Assembly (NCBI GenBank): GCA_037481935.1
Contig: JBBFKQ010000004.1
Span: forward strand, 1 to 64,000
Source: Aquificaceae bacterium
GTDB taxonomy: Bacteria; Aquificota; Aquificia; Aquificales; Aquificaceae
Direction: 5' to 3'
DNA: 64,000 nt
The notes under the pieces were generated by a model. The model did no database searches. It was not told where the DNA came from and worked only from the letters and a program-made list of their open reading frames with translations. This document shows, piece after piece, positions 32,010 through 40,708 of this stretch. Position 1 is the first letter of the stretch, and each line of letters starts with the position of its first letter. The position numbers and the translations under genes are program-made.

Positions 32010-32559
32010 AGACCTTCTCACCCCCTGAATATCTCATACCAAGCTCCTTTGCCCTTTCCCTCTGAAGGAAGCCTTCCCTGACAAGCAGTTGAAGAAACTG
32101 AGTGAGGTTGTGTAGCTTTTTTGCTTCTGGGCTTCCCCTTTCAAAGTCAAGCAGATAAACATTCCCGTCTTCTCCTATGAGGGTGTTTTTGTCAAGCCTC
32201 TGAAGCTCCTCTTTGTTTATACCGAGGGAGTCAAGAATCTTTATTAGTTCAAGTATCCTGAGGTATATATCCACCTTCTCCTGAATTGTGAGTTTCTTTT
32301 TTTCTATGGGAACTCCTTCTATAAAGGTATAGACTATAAATTCCTCCCCGCAGTAGAGGAGCTGGGGAAACCCTTTCATTCCCAGCAGTCTTCTGAGTAT
32401 CTCACATTCCTTTTTAATGGCATACACTCTTTCCCTGTCCCTTGCCACCTTTATAGCAACTCTTTCCCCCTTCCACACACCCCTGTAGATATAACCCCTC
32501 CACCCTCTGTTGAAGAGCTCAAGACCTTCCACTTCTGCCCTGAACTCTTCAAACCTCAC
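31972..32559 (-). CDS. COG2112-type predicted serine/threonine kinase
   Basis: A 195-residue protein-kinase-fold protein. Gly loop and lysine are in RGYIYRGVWKGERVAIKVARD (about residues 20-40), the helix-C Glu in KKECEILRRL, and the metal-binding Asp in VYLLDFERG instead of DFG. The catalytic loop is NKEELQRLDKN rather than HxDxxxxN, which matches the COG2112 group best known from archaea. Whether it phosphorylates proteins is unknown. It overlaps the HMA gene start and the glycosylase gene, so it belongs to the mltD-mobA-HMA operon. Confidence 0.75.
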   Translation of the reverse strand: MRFEEFRAEVEGLELFNRGWRGYIYRGVWKGERVAIKVARDRERVYAIKKECEILRRLLGMKGFPQLLYCGEEFIVYTFIEGVPIEKKKLTIQEKVDIYLRILELIKILDSLGINKEELQRLDKNTLIGEDGNVYLLDFERGSPEAKKLHNLTQFLQLLVREGFLQRERAKELGMRYSGGEKVYDEVAQALRAFT

Positions 32560-32761
32560 CGACCACCCTGTAGCCCCACTCCTCTATTGCAGACTTTAGC
32601 GTGTGGAAGGGGATTTCTTCCTCCATACGGACCTGCACCTTCCCTTCCTGAAGAGTGACCTCCACATGGGATACACCTTCAAGGGAGTAGATTGCCCTCT
32701 TTACAGTCTCCACACAGTGCTGACAGGTCATACCCTCAACCTTCAAAGTTTTTTCCACCAT
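32549..32761 (-). CDS. Heavy-metal-associated (CopZ-like) protein
   Basis: A 70-residue HMA-domain protein with ferredoxin-like beta-alpha-beta fold. The metal site MTCQHC (residues 10-15) and the hydrophobic IYSLEGVSHVEVTLQEGKV are typical of Cu(I) chaperones such as CopZ. No copper ATPase is next to it in this window. It overlaps mobA by 26 bases and the kinase-like gene by 11, so it is translationally coupled. Confidence 0.9.
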   Translation of the reverse strand: MVEKTLKVEGMTCQHCVETVKRAIYSLEGVSHVEVTLQEGKVQVRMEEEIPFHTLKSAIEEWGYRVVGEV

Positions 32762-33335
32762 AAGTCTTTAATATATACTCAGCATCTGTCTTCGTGTTCA
32801 TGTTCAGGAAGGAAAGGAGCTCTGGGTCAAGTCCAATCACTTCCCTCTCGGTAAGTTCCTTGCGAGTAAACCTTTCCACGAAATCCACAACCTTCTCACC
32901 TCCAGAGTTGAGGTAGACCCTTAGCTCTGGCAAAACTTGCCTGTAGTATACCGCAAAAAGAGGATAGAGCTTTCCACCTATCCTGAAAAGGGTTATAGGT
33001 GGTTCTGCCCTTTCCAGCAGAAGCTGGACAACCTCCCTCTTTATCATGGGCATGTCTCCAGCCAGTATCAGGGCTCTATCCCCTCTGAGATTTTCCAGTG
33101 CTGTGTATACACCAGCAAGAGCGAGCTGTTTTGCAATTTTATCCTCCAGTATTTCCACATCCTTTAAGAAGGAAAACTTTTCTCTATCCTTAGTCACAAG
33201 GCAAAGCCTTTCGCAAAAACCTCTGAGGGCATCAACAGTGTATTCTATTACCTTCTTTCCACCAATCTGGTATAGCAGCTTGTCTTCACCAAAGCGTTTG
33301 CTGAGACCACCTGCAAGCACAAAGCATTCTGTCAT
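32736..33335 (-). CDS. mobA: Molybdenum cofactor guanylyltransferase
   Basis: A 199-residue nucleotidyltransferase that joins GMP to molybdopterin. N-terminal GTP-binding motif FVLAGGLSKRFGEDKLL (residues 5-21) and metal-binding ALILAGDMPMIKREVV (about 90-105). The sequence is shorter and more divergent than E. coli MobA, so a MocA-like CTP use cannot be excluded. It starts on the stop of mltD (one-base overlap). Confidence 0.88.
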   Translation of the reverse strand: MTECFVLAGGLSKRFGEDKLLYQIGGKKVIEYTVDALRGFCERLCLVTKDREKFSFLKDVEILEDKIAKQLALAGVYTALENLRGDRALILAGDMPMIKREVVQLLLERAEPPITLFRIGGKLYPLFAVYYRQVLPELRVYLNSGGEKVVDFVERFTRKELTEREVIGLDPELLSFLNMNTKTDAEYILKTYGGKNFEG

Positions 33336-34270
33336 TACTTGATGATAAGTTTTGCTCCGTTTGGCAGCCTTTCAACCCTTTCCGCTGAGTTCTGTTCCCT
33401 GGGTATGTAAACATATGTGCCTGCAGGTATAATCCCGGTTCTTATATGAGGATTGAGGTCTCTGAAGGTGCTTTCCCTTACACCTTTTCTTAATAGAACT
33501 TCCTCAACTGCAGTGTCTTTCTCCACAAGCCGCCTGTCTATTTCCATACCTTCAACCCTGACAGAAAGCCCGTACTTTTCAGGGTCTCTTGCGAGGAGGA
33601 GCACTGCAAAAAAGGCGGGAACGTAATTTCTGGTCTCCTCTGGCAGAAAACGCTGGGTTACCCAGAAGTCAACACCGCCAGTTCTTCTCGCCACACAGTT
33701 CTCACCACAATTGTAGCTGGCAAGGGCAAGCTCCCAGCTTCCAAACATACCGTAGAGGTCCTTGAGATACCTCATGGCAGCATCTGTGGCCTTCAGAACG
33801 TCAAACCTTTCATCCACATACTGGTCTACCCTGAGCCCATACCTCCTTGCAGTGGAAGGTATAAACTGCCAGAGTCCGGCAGCCCCGGACCTTGACACAG
33901 CAAAATTGTTAAAGGCACTTTCTATGACTGGAAGAAGGGCTAGTTCTTCAGGAAGACCATGCCTCTGCACTATTGGTCTTATGAGGGGCATGTAGTAGTT
34001 TGCCCTCTGGAGGGTAAGCTCAAAGAACCTTTTGTTGCTCAGGTAATAGTCCATAAACCTTCTTATTTCTTCTCTGTCCGGTATGGGTATGCCGAGAGCT
34101 TTTGCCTCCTCCCTTATAAACCTTTCCTCTTCCTCCGAGAAGTAAAAGCTCCCCCTCTGGACAAGGCTTACATTATGCTCTGCCCTGGGTATGGTTGCCT
34201 GACGAACCACTGGAGTGCAGGAGCTTAAGATTGTTGCTGATAGACACAGGAATAAAACCCCCTTTTTCAT
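33335..34270 (-). CDS. Membrane-bound lytic murein transglycosylase (MltD-like lipoprotein)
   Basis: A 311-residue lipoprotein that cleaves peptidoglycan with formation of 1,6-anhydro ends. Signal with lipobox-like LSATILSSC (Cys about 17), SLT domain from about 95 (LLPVIESAFNNFAVSRSGAA with the catalytic Glu, then GLWQFIPSTARRYGL and LASYNCGENCV) and a C-terminal LysM-like module (FRDLNPHIRTGIIPAGTYVY). The ATG at 34270 follows GGAGGG by six bases and begins a normal signal peptide; the longer start at 34297 would destroy it. Confidence 0.92.
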   Translation of the reverse strand: MKKGVLFLCLSATILSSCTPVVRQATIPRAEHNVSLVQRGSFYFSEEEERFIREEAKALGIPIPDREEIRRFMDYYLSNKRFFELTLQRANYYMPLIRPIVQRHGLPEELALLPVIESAFNNFAVSRSGAAGLWQFIPSTARRYGLRVDQYVDERFDVLKATDAAMRYLKDLYGMFGSWELALASYNCGENCVARRTGGVDFWVTQRFLPEETRNYVPAFFAVLLLARDPEKYGLSVRVEGMEIDRRLVEKDTAVEEVLLRKGVRESTFRDLNPHIRTGIIPAGTYVYIPREQNSAERVERLPNGAKLIIK

Positions 34271-34330
34271 ATCAACCCTCCAGTGTTTATTATACACTCA
34301 TCGCCATCGGTGTTATAAATTTAATACATA

Positions 34331-35374
34331 ATGCAGCTGCTTACCTCTTTCAATCTGGTGGAGCTGAGGGAAAGGTTTGGAGAGCTTGGGCTTGAATCCT
34401 ACAGGGCTGCCCAGGTGCTTGACTGGCTTTACAAAAAGTTTGAAACGGATTTTCAGAAGATGACAAACCTTTCAAAGGCTCACAGGGTTCTGCTTTCTGA
34501 GCACTTCAGAGTTCATACCCTTGAGGCTGTCGGCAAGGTGTCCACTGAGGACTCGGTTAAATATATATTCAGGACAGAAGATGGCCATATGATAGAAACC
34601 GTTCTTATCTTTGAAAGGGACCACCTGACTCTCTGTGTATCCTCTCAGGTTGGCTGTGCGGTGGGTTGCAGGTTCTGTGCCACGGCAAAGGATGGACTTT
34701 TGAGAAACCTAACTCCAGCAGAGATAGTTGACCAGTATCTCCTCGTTCAGAGGGAAACGCCAGGCAGGATAAGGAATGTGGTCTTTATGGGTATGGGTGA
34801 ACCCCTGGCAAACTATGAGGCGGTGAGGAAGGCTGTGGAGATAATGGTGAGCCCCTGGGGGATAGACCTTTCCAAGAGAAGGGTGAGCATATCCACCAGC
34901 GGTCTTGTGGCTCAGCTCAGAAAAATGTCAGAGGACCCCCTTATGAGAGAGCTCAACCTTGCCGTTTCTATAAACGCTCCATCCCAAAATCTCAGAGAGT
35001 TTCTCATGCCCATAAGCAGGACAAACAGCCTGCAGGAGCTTTTTCATGTCCTCGTAAACTTTCCCTACCCTCCCGACAGAAGGATAATGCTTGAGTATGT
35101 GGTAATAAAGGGTATTAACGACTCACCACGGGAAGCCAGAGAACTGGCAGACATGGTAGCTCCTTACAGGAGAAAATTCAAGGTGAACCTCATACCCTAC
35201 AATCCTGACCCCTCCCTTCCCTTTGAAAGACCATCCCTGGAGAGCGTTTACGCCTTTCAGGAAGTGCTCAGAAGGTATAACATATCCACCTTCATAAGAC
35301 TGAGCAAGGGTGTTGAAGTTTTTGGAGCCTGTGGGCAGCTCAGGAGCAAAAGGCTTGAGCTTATGGTAAAATAG
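34331..35374 (+). CDS. rlmN: Dual-specificity RNA methyltransferase RlmN
   Basis: A 347-residue radical-SAM enzyme that methylates C2 of A2503 in 23S rRNA and A37 in some tRNAs. The CxxxCxxC cluster site is CAVGCRFC (about residues 110-117), with GMGEPLANYEAV and ISTSGLVAQLRKM. The C-terminal cysteine needed for the methyl-transfer step is in VFGACGQL. No Shine-Dalgarno is seen before the ATG; a TATAAA box about 14 bases upstream suggests a very short leader. Confidence 0.96.
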   Translation: MQLLTSFNLVELRERFGELGLESYRAAQVLDWLYKKFETDFQKMTNLSKAHRVLLSEHFRVHTLEAVGKVSTEDSVKYIFRTEDGHMIETVLIFERDHLTLCVSSQVGCAVGCRFCATAKDGLLRNLTPAEIVDQYLLVQRETPGRIRNVVFMGMGEPLANYEAVRKAVEIMVSPWGIDLSKRRVSISTSGLVAQLRKMSEDPLMRELNLAVSINAPSQNLREFLMPISRTNSLQELFHVLVNFPYPPDRRIMLEYVVIKGINDSPREARELADMVAPYRRKFKVNLIPYNPDPSLPFERPSLESVYAFQEVLRRYNISTFIRLSKGVEVFGACGQLRSKRLELMVK

Positions 35375-35379
35375 AACAG

Positions 35380-36063
35380 GTGCAGTCAATTCCCAGATGG
35401 CTCAGGGAGCTTGTAATAGTTATAATAGTGGTCCTCTTTATAAGGGCCTTTCTTGTTCAGGCTTACAACATTCCCTCCGGCTCCATGAAGCCCACGCTTC
35501 TCGTGGGTGATTTTATACTTGTCAACAAGCTGGTTTACAGACTTTCTGAACCTCAGAGGGGGGACATAGTGGTTTTCAAATGGCCCATAAACCCCCAGAT
35601 AGACTTTATAAAAAGAATCATAGGGATGCCTGGGGATACCCTTGAGATAAGGGGTGAGAGGGTTTTCATAAACGGTCAGGAGCTTCCCCTGAGGCTTGTG
35701 GAAGAGGTTGTGGAAGACGGGAATTTAAAATTTATATACGAGGAAGCCCTCCCAAACGGAGTAAGACACAGAATAGCCCTATACCAGAATCCCTTTATTC
35801 AGAGAAAAGATGTTTACTACGCCAGAATACCTGAGGGGCACTATTTTGTAATGGGAGACAACAGGGATAACAGCGAGGACAGCAGATACTGGGGGCTTCT
35901 GCCGAGAGAAAACATTGTGGGGAAGGCTTTTGTTATATACTTTTCTGGTGACATACCGCCCCTTGAGAGCACTGACGTGAGTATATTAACAGGCTTTAAA
36001 CAGCTATTTCTTGCTCTGCTAAACCCAAGGTTTGAAAGAATAGGCAAACCCATCATATGGTAA
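35380..36063 (+). CDS. lepB: Signal peptidase I
   Basis: A 227-residue type-I signal peptidase with one N-terminal membrane segment (about residues 9-27). The catalytic Ser is in NIPSGSMKPTLLVGDFILVN (about residue 35), and the general-base Lys in DFIKRIIGMPGDTLEI (about 85). The C-terminal box is YFVMGDNRDNSEDSRYWG. GTG start five bases after the rlmN stop, with a weak AACAGG ahead of it, so translation is probably coupled. It cleaves exported proteins such as those at 52933 and 56709. Confidence 0.95.
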   Translation: MQSIPRWLRELVIVIIVVLFIRAFLVQAYNIPSGSMKPTLLVGDFILVNKLVYRLSEPQRGDIVVFKWPINPQIDFIKRIIGMPGDTLEIRGERVFINGQELPLRLVEEVVEDGNLKFIYEEALPNGVRHRIALYQNPFIQRKDVYYARIPEGHYFVMGDNRDNSEDSRYWGLLPRENIVGKAFVIYFSGDIPPLESTDVSILTGFKQLFLALLNPRFERIGKPIIW

Positions 36064-37771
36064 GGGGAATACCTGCCATATAAAAGTGCCTTATAGTATG
36101 CTTTATGAGAGTTGGATTTATCCCCTTTGCATACATTAAACCCAGTATAAGAGGGGGTAAACTTTCAGGCTCAACGAAAGGCTCTACTATCTTTCCATCT
36201 TCCAGATATGCAAACTGATTAAACTCTTCAAGGAAAGATTGAAGCTCTGACGCCTCCATGTTGTCTCTCAAATATGCTACCAGGCTGTTGCATACCTCCA
36301 GAACTACCTCTCTATCATTAACTTCAAAAGCTACTGGCAGCAGACCCCTTTCTAGCCTGGCGAAGAGTTCCTTAACTCTTTCCTGAGAGTGCACGGGATT
36401 TCCAAACATGGGCAGTATGGAGTCCACCTCTTCCCAATTTATCCGCTTAAGTGCTCTGTTCAGGGTATCCTGTGAGGGTGCCATAAAGCCTGTGTATATG
36501 AGAACATCTTCTAAGTCACCCCCCTCTACAGGGTTCAGCTCTTCGTATGTGCAGAGAGAGCTCAGAAACCTGCCCGTGAACAGATAGCCCCTGCTTTCCT
36601 CAAGCATGGCAAAACTGCCCCTTTCAGGAAGAAAGGGTAGTGGGACAAATCTGAGCACATCCCCTGTAGCAAGCCTGAGCCTTCTGTTTGGGAAGGATTC
36701 AAAAGCCCTTATCCTGGCCTGGGGAATACCGAGGGCTTTTAACCTCTGGGCTATGCTCAGGGAAGTTATCACCAATGCCCTCTGGTTTGACTGAAGCATG
36801 CTGAGAATGCCCGAGCATTCATCCACAGCAGAGCCAAGGATTACTACCGCCCTTAAGGCATCCACAGTGCCAATCACCTGCTCCAGCTTTGCCCTTATAA
36901 GGATGTAATCCTGCATGGTGCCTATGTTTATCAGCACAGGGACCCTTATGCTTTCCCTTTCATATATACGCAGGTATGAGTTTTTCTGAAGCAATCCACC
37001 CTCCTGAGGCACTCCTATCCAGAAAAGTCCATCACCTGTTTCTATGGGCTGGCTCATATCAAGGACAGGCCTTGAAGTTGCAGGCTCCTCCTCTTTTAAC
37101 CCCACCTGTGTCAAGAGTTGCTCTGGAACATAGCCATAGACAATAGTGGAAAGAAAGTCCCAGTTGTTTTTGTATACGTAGCTCATAACAGCCCTGTCTT
37201 CCTCATAAACATCAAGGGTGGTTTTCACATCTTTAGGAATTAGAGTAAGTATTTCCTCCCTGCCACAGCTACTGCCCTTTATAATGCCTTCATGTATGTA
37301 TATGGTGCAGAAATTCTCTTCATCTTCTATATCTTCTATCAGGAGGGATGAGGTAACGCCCTTACGCAAGAGTTTAAGAAGCACATTGACAGGTCCCGTG
37401 GCAGAAAGGGAGGCCACATCCTGAGGCTCCCTGCTCAGGCTGACAATCTTGGTTAAAAGTTCCATAGGGTTGAAGGGTAAAACCACAGAGTTTAAATCTC
37501 TCAGTCCATATTTTCTTAATGACTCGGCCTCCTCATAGCTTTCCACGAACAGAACCGGCAATATGTATTTTTCAAGCTCAAGGAGTTTAAACCAGAAGTC
37601 TATGTCCTCTGCAGGTAGTATTAAGATTTCAGGCTCCGACACCTTTAAAAGCTCAAAGGCTTTGTTCTCATCAAGTGCTATAAGAAGCTTATGTCCGGTT
37701 ATGTTGAATATGTCCGCAAGAAGGGAAAAATACTGCTTTTTCTTGTCCAGCAACATACACAGAACACCCAT
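36053..37771 (-). CDS. Large protein with REC-like and degenerate metallo-beta-lactamase (flavodiiron-like) domains
   Basis: A 572-residue soluble protein. Residues about 1-115 have the strand-helix rhythm of a response-regulator receiver but no clear phospho-Asp. About 125-205 resembles a DUF4388/PATAN-like module (VNVLLKLLRKGVTSSLLIED). About 245-440 follows the metallo-beta-lactamase course of flavodiiron proteins (GLFWIGVPQEGG, NSYLRIYE, TGDVLRFVPLPFLPERGSFA, YLFTGRFLSSL), but the HxHxDH-type site reads GSAVDECSGIL, leaving only the Asp. A diiron site is therefore unlikely to be intact. The ATG 37771 follows GGGAGGT. Chemotaxis-type oxygen-sensing proteins share this domain, but the function is unproven. 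Confidence 0.65.
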   Translation of the reverse strand: MGVLCMLLDKKKQYFSLLADIFNITGHKLLIALDENKAFELLKVSEPEILILPAEDIDFWFKLLELEKYILPVLFVESYEEAESLRKYGLRDLNSVVLPFNPMELLTKIVSLSREPQDVASLSATGPVNVLLKLLRKGVTSSLLIEDIEDEENFCTIYIHEGIIKGSSCGREEILTLIPKDVKTTLDVYEEDRAVMSYVYKNNWDFLSTIVYGYVPEQLLTQVGLKEEEPATSRPVLDMSQPIETGDGLFWIGVPQEGGLLQKNSYLRIYERESIRVPVLINIGTMQDYILIRAKLEQVIGTVDALRAVVILGSAVDECSGILSMLQSNQRALVITSLSIAQRLKALGIPQARIRAFESFPNRRLRLATGDVLRFVPLPFLPERGSFAMLEESRGYLFTGRFLSSLCTYEELNPVEGGDLEDVLIYTGFMAPSQDTLNRALKRINWEEVDSILPMFGNPVHSQERVKELFARLERGLLPVAFEVNDREVVLEVCNSLVAYLRDNMEASELQSFLEEFNQFAYLEDGKIVEPFVEPESLPPLILGLMYAKGINPTLIKHTIRHFYMAGIPLTI

Positions 37772-38019
37772 CAATAAACCTCCCCCTTCTGACCTGCTGT
37801 TCTCAGAAGCACCAGCTGTTCCCTGAGTATGTTTATTGACTGCACCACCATGAAAAAGGCATGTTCCACATGAAGAAGGGCAGACTGAAAGGAAAGGTCA
37901 TCCTCAAGAAGTCTGAGCTCTCTGAACCTTCTGTAAAACTCATCCAGGTCTGTGCCGAACTCTAAAAGGGTCTTAAGGGTCTCTTCCGAGAGCTCTATAG
38001 CAGTTTTTTTAGTATCCAT
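37771..38019 (-). CDS. Small unknown helical protein
   Basis: An 82-residue acidic helical protein (ETLKTLLEFGTDLDEFYRRF; ALLHVEHAFFMVVQSINILR). No family recognised. It overlaps the preceding gene by 25 bases and shares its stop codon with the next ATG (TGATG), so it is made together with the REC/MBL-like protein and may act with it. Confidence 0.6.
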   Translation of the reverse strand: MDTKKTAIELSEETLKTLLEFGTDLDEFYRRFRELRLLEDDLSFQSALLHVEHAFFMVVQSINILREQLVLLRTAGQKGEVY

Positions 38020-38396
38020 AGGCTACCTACCTCCTCTCCTTCTGCTCTTGGCATATTATACCTGCTGAAGAGTATTGATTCAACCATTCTGAGCTCATAG
38101 CTTTCCATGTTCTCTATCCATAGCCTTGCATTGCCCTCCTCAATGGTATGTTTAAGGATTATGTCCCCCTCCTCATCCATGTAAACGTCTCCACCGCCTG
38201 CCATAAAGCCCACTGTGACACAGAGGGTAAGAAAGTTCAGAGCCCCCACGCTCATTCTTGGCTTTTCGGTCCCCCTGTGTATCTTCAGGTATGTGCAAAG
38301 GGCAAGACCTACTCTCATAAGGTTTTCTGGCGTAAAAGGATAAAGCCCTATCTTTCCCTGCATGCAGTTTTCTTCAAACAACTTCCCTGACTGCAC
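37995..38396 (-). CDS. Protein resembling a decayed phosphohexomutase N-terminal domain
   Basis: A 133-residue protein. GKIGLYPFTPENLMRVGLAL (about residues 14-33) is close to the opening of phosphomanno/phosphoglucomutases, and FMAGGGDVYMDEEG echoes their 'aGlmaaGadV' strand, but the catalytic Ser loop and the other three domains are missing. It might be a repurposed single domain or a remnant. GTG 38396 has GGAGG nine bases upstream; an ATG at 38363 lacks a ribosome site. It overlaps tlyA by 23 bases and is coupled to the small gene downstream. Confidence 0.55.
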   Translation of the reverse strand: MQSGKLFEENCMQGKIGLYPFTPENLMRVGLALCTYLKIHRGTEKPRMSVGALNFLTLCVTVGFMAGGGDVYMDEEGDIILKHTIEEGNARLWIENMESYELRMVESILFSRYNMPRAEGEEVGSLWILKKLL

Positions 38397-39150
38397 TCTC
38401 TACAGCCTCCTCCAGATTTTCTAAGGCTTTAAGATGCCTGCCTGAGAGAAGGAAGAACTCTTCATTTCCCTTTGTGCCCTTTGGCTTTGACTTTGTCACC
38501 CCAGCCACATTAAAGCCGGCAGAGGTTAAAAACTCAGCCACCTTTATGACAGCTTGTTTTTTGTCCTCTTCTCTTTTTACTATACCCTTCCTTACCCTTT
38601 CTGGACCCACCTCAAACTGTGGTTTTACAAGCACCAGCAAAATTCCCTCCTCCTTAAGGAATTTTACCACATGGGGGATTATTTTGGTAACCGATATGAA
38701 GGATACATCTACGGTTATCAAATCCACTGGCTCAGGTATGTGTTTATCCGTCAATTCCCTTGCATCTGTATCTTCATAGAGAATCACTCTGGGGTCTGAC
38801 CTGAGCTTTGGGTCCATCTGACCCCGTCCCACATCCACAGCATATACCTTCTCTGCACCAAACATCAAAAGACACTGGGTAAAGCCACCCGTTGAGGAGC
38901 CCACATCTATAGCCACCATATCCCTCACATCAAGACCAAACCTGTTTATAGCCCATTCCAGCTTGTATCCTCCCCTGGAAACATACTTTGGAGGCTCTCT
39001 GACCTCTACCCTCTGCCCCTCTTTTACTCTTGTTCCTGCCTTCGTGACAGGTTTACCATCCACATACACGAGCCCTGCCATTATCATGGCCTGAGCCTTT
39101 TCCCGTGTAGAGACCAAGCCCCTTTCAACAAGATACTGGTCAAGCCTCAA
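38374..39150 (-). CDS. tlyA: TlyA family rRNA (cytidine-2'-O)-methyltransferase
   Basis: A 258-residue protein with an N-terminal S4 RNA-binding domain ([20 protein letters not shown], residues 2-60) and an FtsJ-like SAM domain (MVAIDVGSSTGGFTQCLLMF at about 78-97, VDLITVDVSFISVTKIIPHV). The family 2'-O-methylates 16S and/or 23S rRNA and, in some cases, has haemolysin-like annotations without basis. The start overlaps the yggT stop by four bases. Confidence 0.94.
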   Translation of the reverse strand: MRLDQYLVERGLVSTREKAQAMIMAGLVYVDGKPVTKAGTRVKEGQRVEVREPPKYVSRGGYKLEWAINRFGLDVRDMVAIDVGSSTGGFTQCLLMFGAEKVYAVDVGRGQMDPKLRSDPRVILYEDTDARELTDKHIPEPVDLITVDVSFISVTKIIPHVVKFLKEEGILLVLVKPQFEVGPERVRKGIVKREEDKKQAVIKVAEFLTSAGFNVAGVTKSKPKGTKGNEEFFLLSGRHLKALENLEEAVESAVREVV

Positions 39151-39386
39151 AGCTTTAAAAGATACTTGATGAGATAGAGTATAAAAAGAAGAATAAGTGG
39201 GGAAAAGTCAAGCCCACCGGCTGGTGGGACTATTTTCCTTATTGGACTGAGAAGAGGGGCAATGAGGCTGTCAAGCCTTTCATAAAATTTACTTTCTCTT
39301 ATTTTTGGTATCCAGGAACCCACCGCATGAAGCAGGACAAGGATTATAAGAAGGTTTATAAGGAAGGATAATATACCCTTTATCAT
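39147..39386 (-). CDS. YggT family membrane protein
   Basis: A 79-residue protein with two membrane segments (residues 5-27 and 58-78) around a conserved [20 protein letters not shown] loop, the YggT signature. The family is linked to cell division or osmotic tolerance without a defined activity. It overlaps rplQ and tlyA by four bases each. Confidence 0.88.
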   Translation of the reverse strand: MIKGILSFLINLLIILVLLHAVGSWIPKIRESKFYERLDSLIAPLLSPIRKIVPPAGGLDFSPLILLFILYLIKYLLKL

Positions 39387-39739
39387 TCTACAAGCTCAAG
39401 GAGGGCAAGCTCACAACCATCACCCTTTCTCTTTTCTGGTAGCTTTATTATCCTTGTATAGCCTCCATTCCTGTTTTCAAACCTGGGTGCCACCTCTTCA
39501 AAAAGCCTTTTCACCACCCTTCTGTCGGGCAGAAGCCTCAGGGCAAGCCTCCTTGATGCCAGGTCCCCCTTCTTACCAAGGCTTATCAACCTCTCCACAA
39601 AGGGCTTTACTGCTTTTGCCCTCTGAAGTGATGTCTCTATCCTCTCTTCCATAATAAGAGCCCTTGCAAGGGACCTGTAAAGGGCAAGCCTCTGCTCCTT
39701 TGTCCTGTCAAAGTGCTTTTTCTTGACCCTGTGCCTCAT
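39383..39739 (-). CDS. rplQ: 50S ribosomal protein bL17
   Basis: A 118-residue bL17. [20 protein letters not shown] and the [19 protein letters not shown] segment are diagnostic; it ends with the short [18 protein letters not shown] module typical of bacterial L17. Last ribosomal gene of the superoperon, three bases after rpoA, as is usual (rpoA-rplQ). Confidence 0.97.
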   Translation of the reverse strand: MRHRVKKKHFDRTKEQRLALYRSLARALIMEERIETSLQRAKAVKPFVERLISLGKKGDLASRRLALRLLPDRRVVKRLFEEVAPRFENRNGGYTRIIKLPEKRKGDGCELALLELVE

Positions 39740-39742
39740 CCT

Positions 39743-40696
39743 TTACCTCCTGCTTTCTATATCCATGCCAAGGTGAAGCCCCATCTGTTTCAGGGCTTCC
39801 TTTATCTCGTTTATGGCCTTTCTGCCCACATTCTTCGTGCCCTTGAGGTCTTCTTCTGTGAGCTTTACAAGGTCTCCTATGGTGGATATACCCATCCTCT
39901 TTATGGAATTGAGAGCCCTCTGAGAAACATCAAGCTCCTCTATTGGAAGGCTGAGCTTTTCCACAAACTCCTCCACAACCCCAACTGGCTCCTCTATAAC
40001 TGGCACTTCAAAGGATATGTTCTCAAGAGGGGTGAAGTTTTTCACTATAAGCCCCACCGCTTCCTTAATAACCTCGTCAGGTGTCTTTGTGCCATCTGTG
40101 TAGAGCTCCACTATGAGCCTGTCGTAGTCGCTTCTTTTCTCCACCCTTGTCTTTTCAACTCTAAAGGCAACTTGACGAACTGGGGAAAAATCTGCGTCCA
40201 CAAGTATCCACCCTACTTCTCCAAGAACTTCCATCTCCTCTGTAGGCAGGTATCCAAAACCCTTTTCAATCCTGAGCTCTATGTTGACTTCTCTGTTCGG
40301 GTCAGTAATGGTGAGTATTTTCTGGTCTGGGTTTACCACCTCCACACTTGGGGGGAGGCTTATATCTCTCGCATATACAGCACCCTCACCCTTCTTTTTC
40401 AGATAGAGCACCTCCACATCAGAGGTGTGCATTTTAAACCTTACCCTTTTGAGGTTTGCTATTATTTCAAGAGTGTCTTCCTGAACACCCTCAACGGATG
40501 AGAATTCGTGATACACACCGTATATCTTCACAGCGGTCAGGGCAACGCCCTGTATGGAAGAGAGAAGCGTCCTCCTGAGGGAATTTCCCACAGTTATTCC
40601 AAAACCTCTCTCTAAGGGCTCCATCACAAAGCGGCCGTAGGTCTTTGTCCTCTCTTCCCAGTAGACCTTTGAGGGGAAAAGAAACTCTCTAAGCAT
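39743..40696 (-). CDS. rpoA: RNA polymerase alpha subunit
   Basis: A 317-residue alpha subunit. The N-terminal dimerisation domain (GRFVMEPLERGFGITVGNSL; RRTLLSSIQGVALTAVKI) assembles beta and beta-prime. The C-terminal domain (about 245-310, LDVSQRALNSIKRMGISTIG, with helix-hairpin-helix) contacts UP elements and activators. The linker is normal. A functional alpha-CTD supports activation at sites near -41.5, as suggested at 51581. Confidence 0.98.
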   Translation of the reverse strand: MLREFLFPSKVYWEERTKTYGRFVMEPLERGFGITVGNSLRRTLLSSIQGVALTAVKIYGVYHEFSSVEGVQEDTLEIIANLKRVRFKMHTSDVEVLYLKKKGEGAVYARDISLPPSVEVVNPDQKILTITDPNREVNIELRIEKGFGYLPTEEMEVLGEVGWILVDADFSPVRQVAFRVEKTRVEKRSDYDRLIVELYTDGTKTPDEVIKEAVGLIVKNFTPLENISFEVPVIEEPVGVVEEFVEKLSLPIEELDVSQRALNSIKRMGISTIGDLVKLTEEDLKGTKNVGRKAINEIKEALKQMGLHLGMDIESRR

Positions 40697-40708
40697 ACTC
40701 TTTCCTCC

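Noticed and set aside
39713-40501. 262-codon open frame antisense to rpoA
   Set aside because: Shadow of rpoA; its residue make-up is unlike a folded protein.
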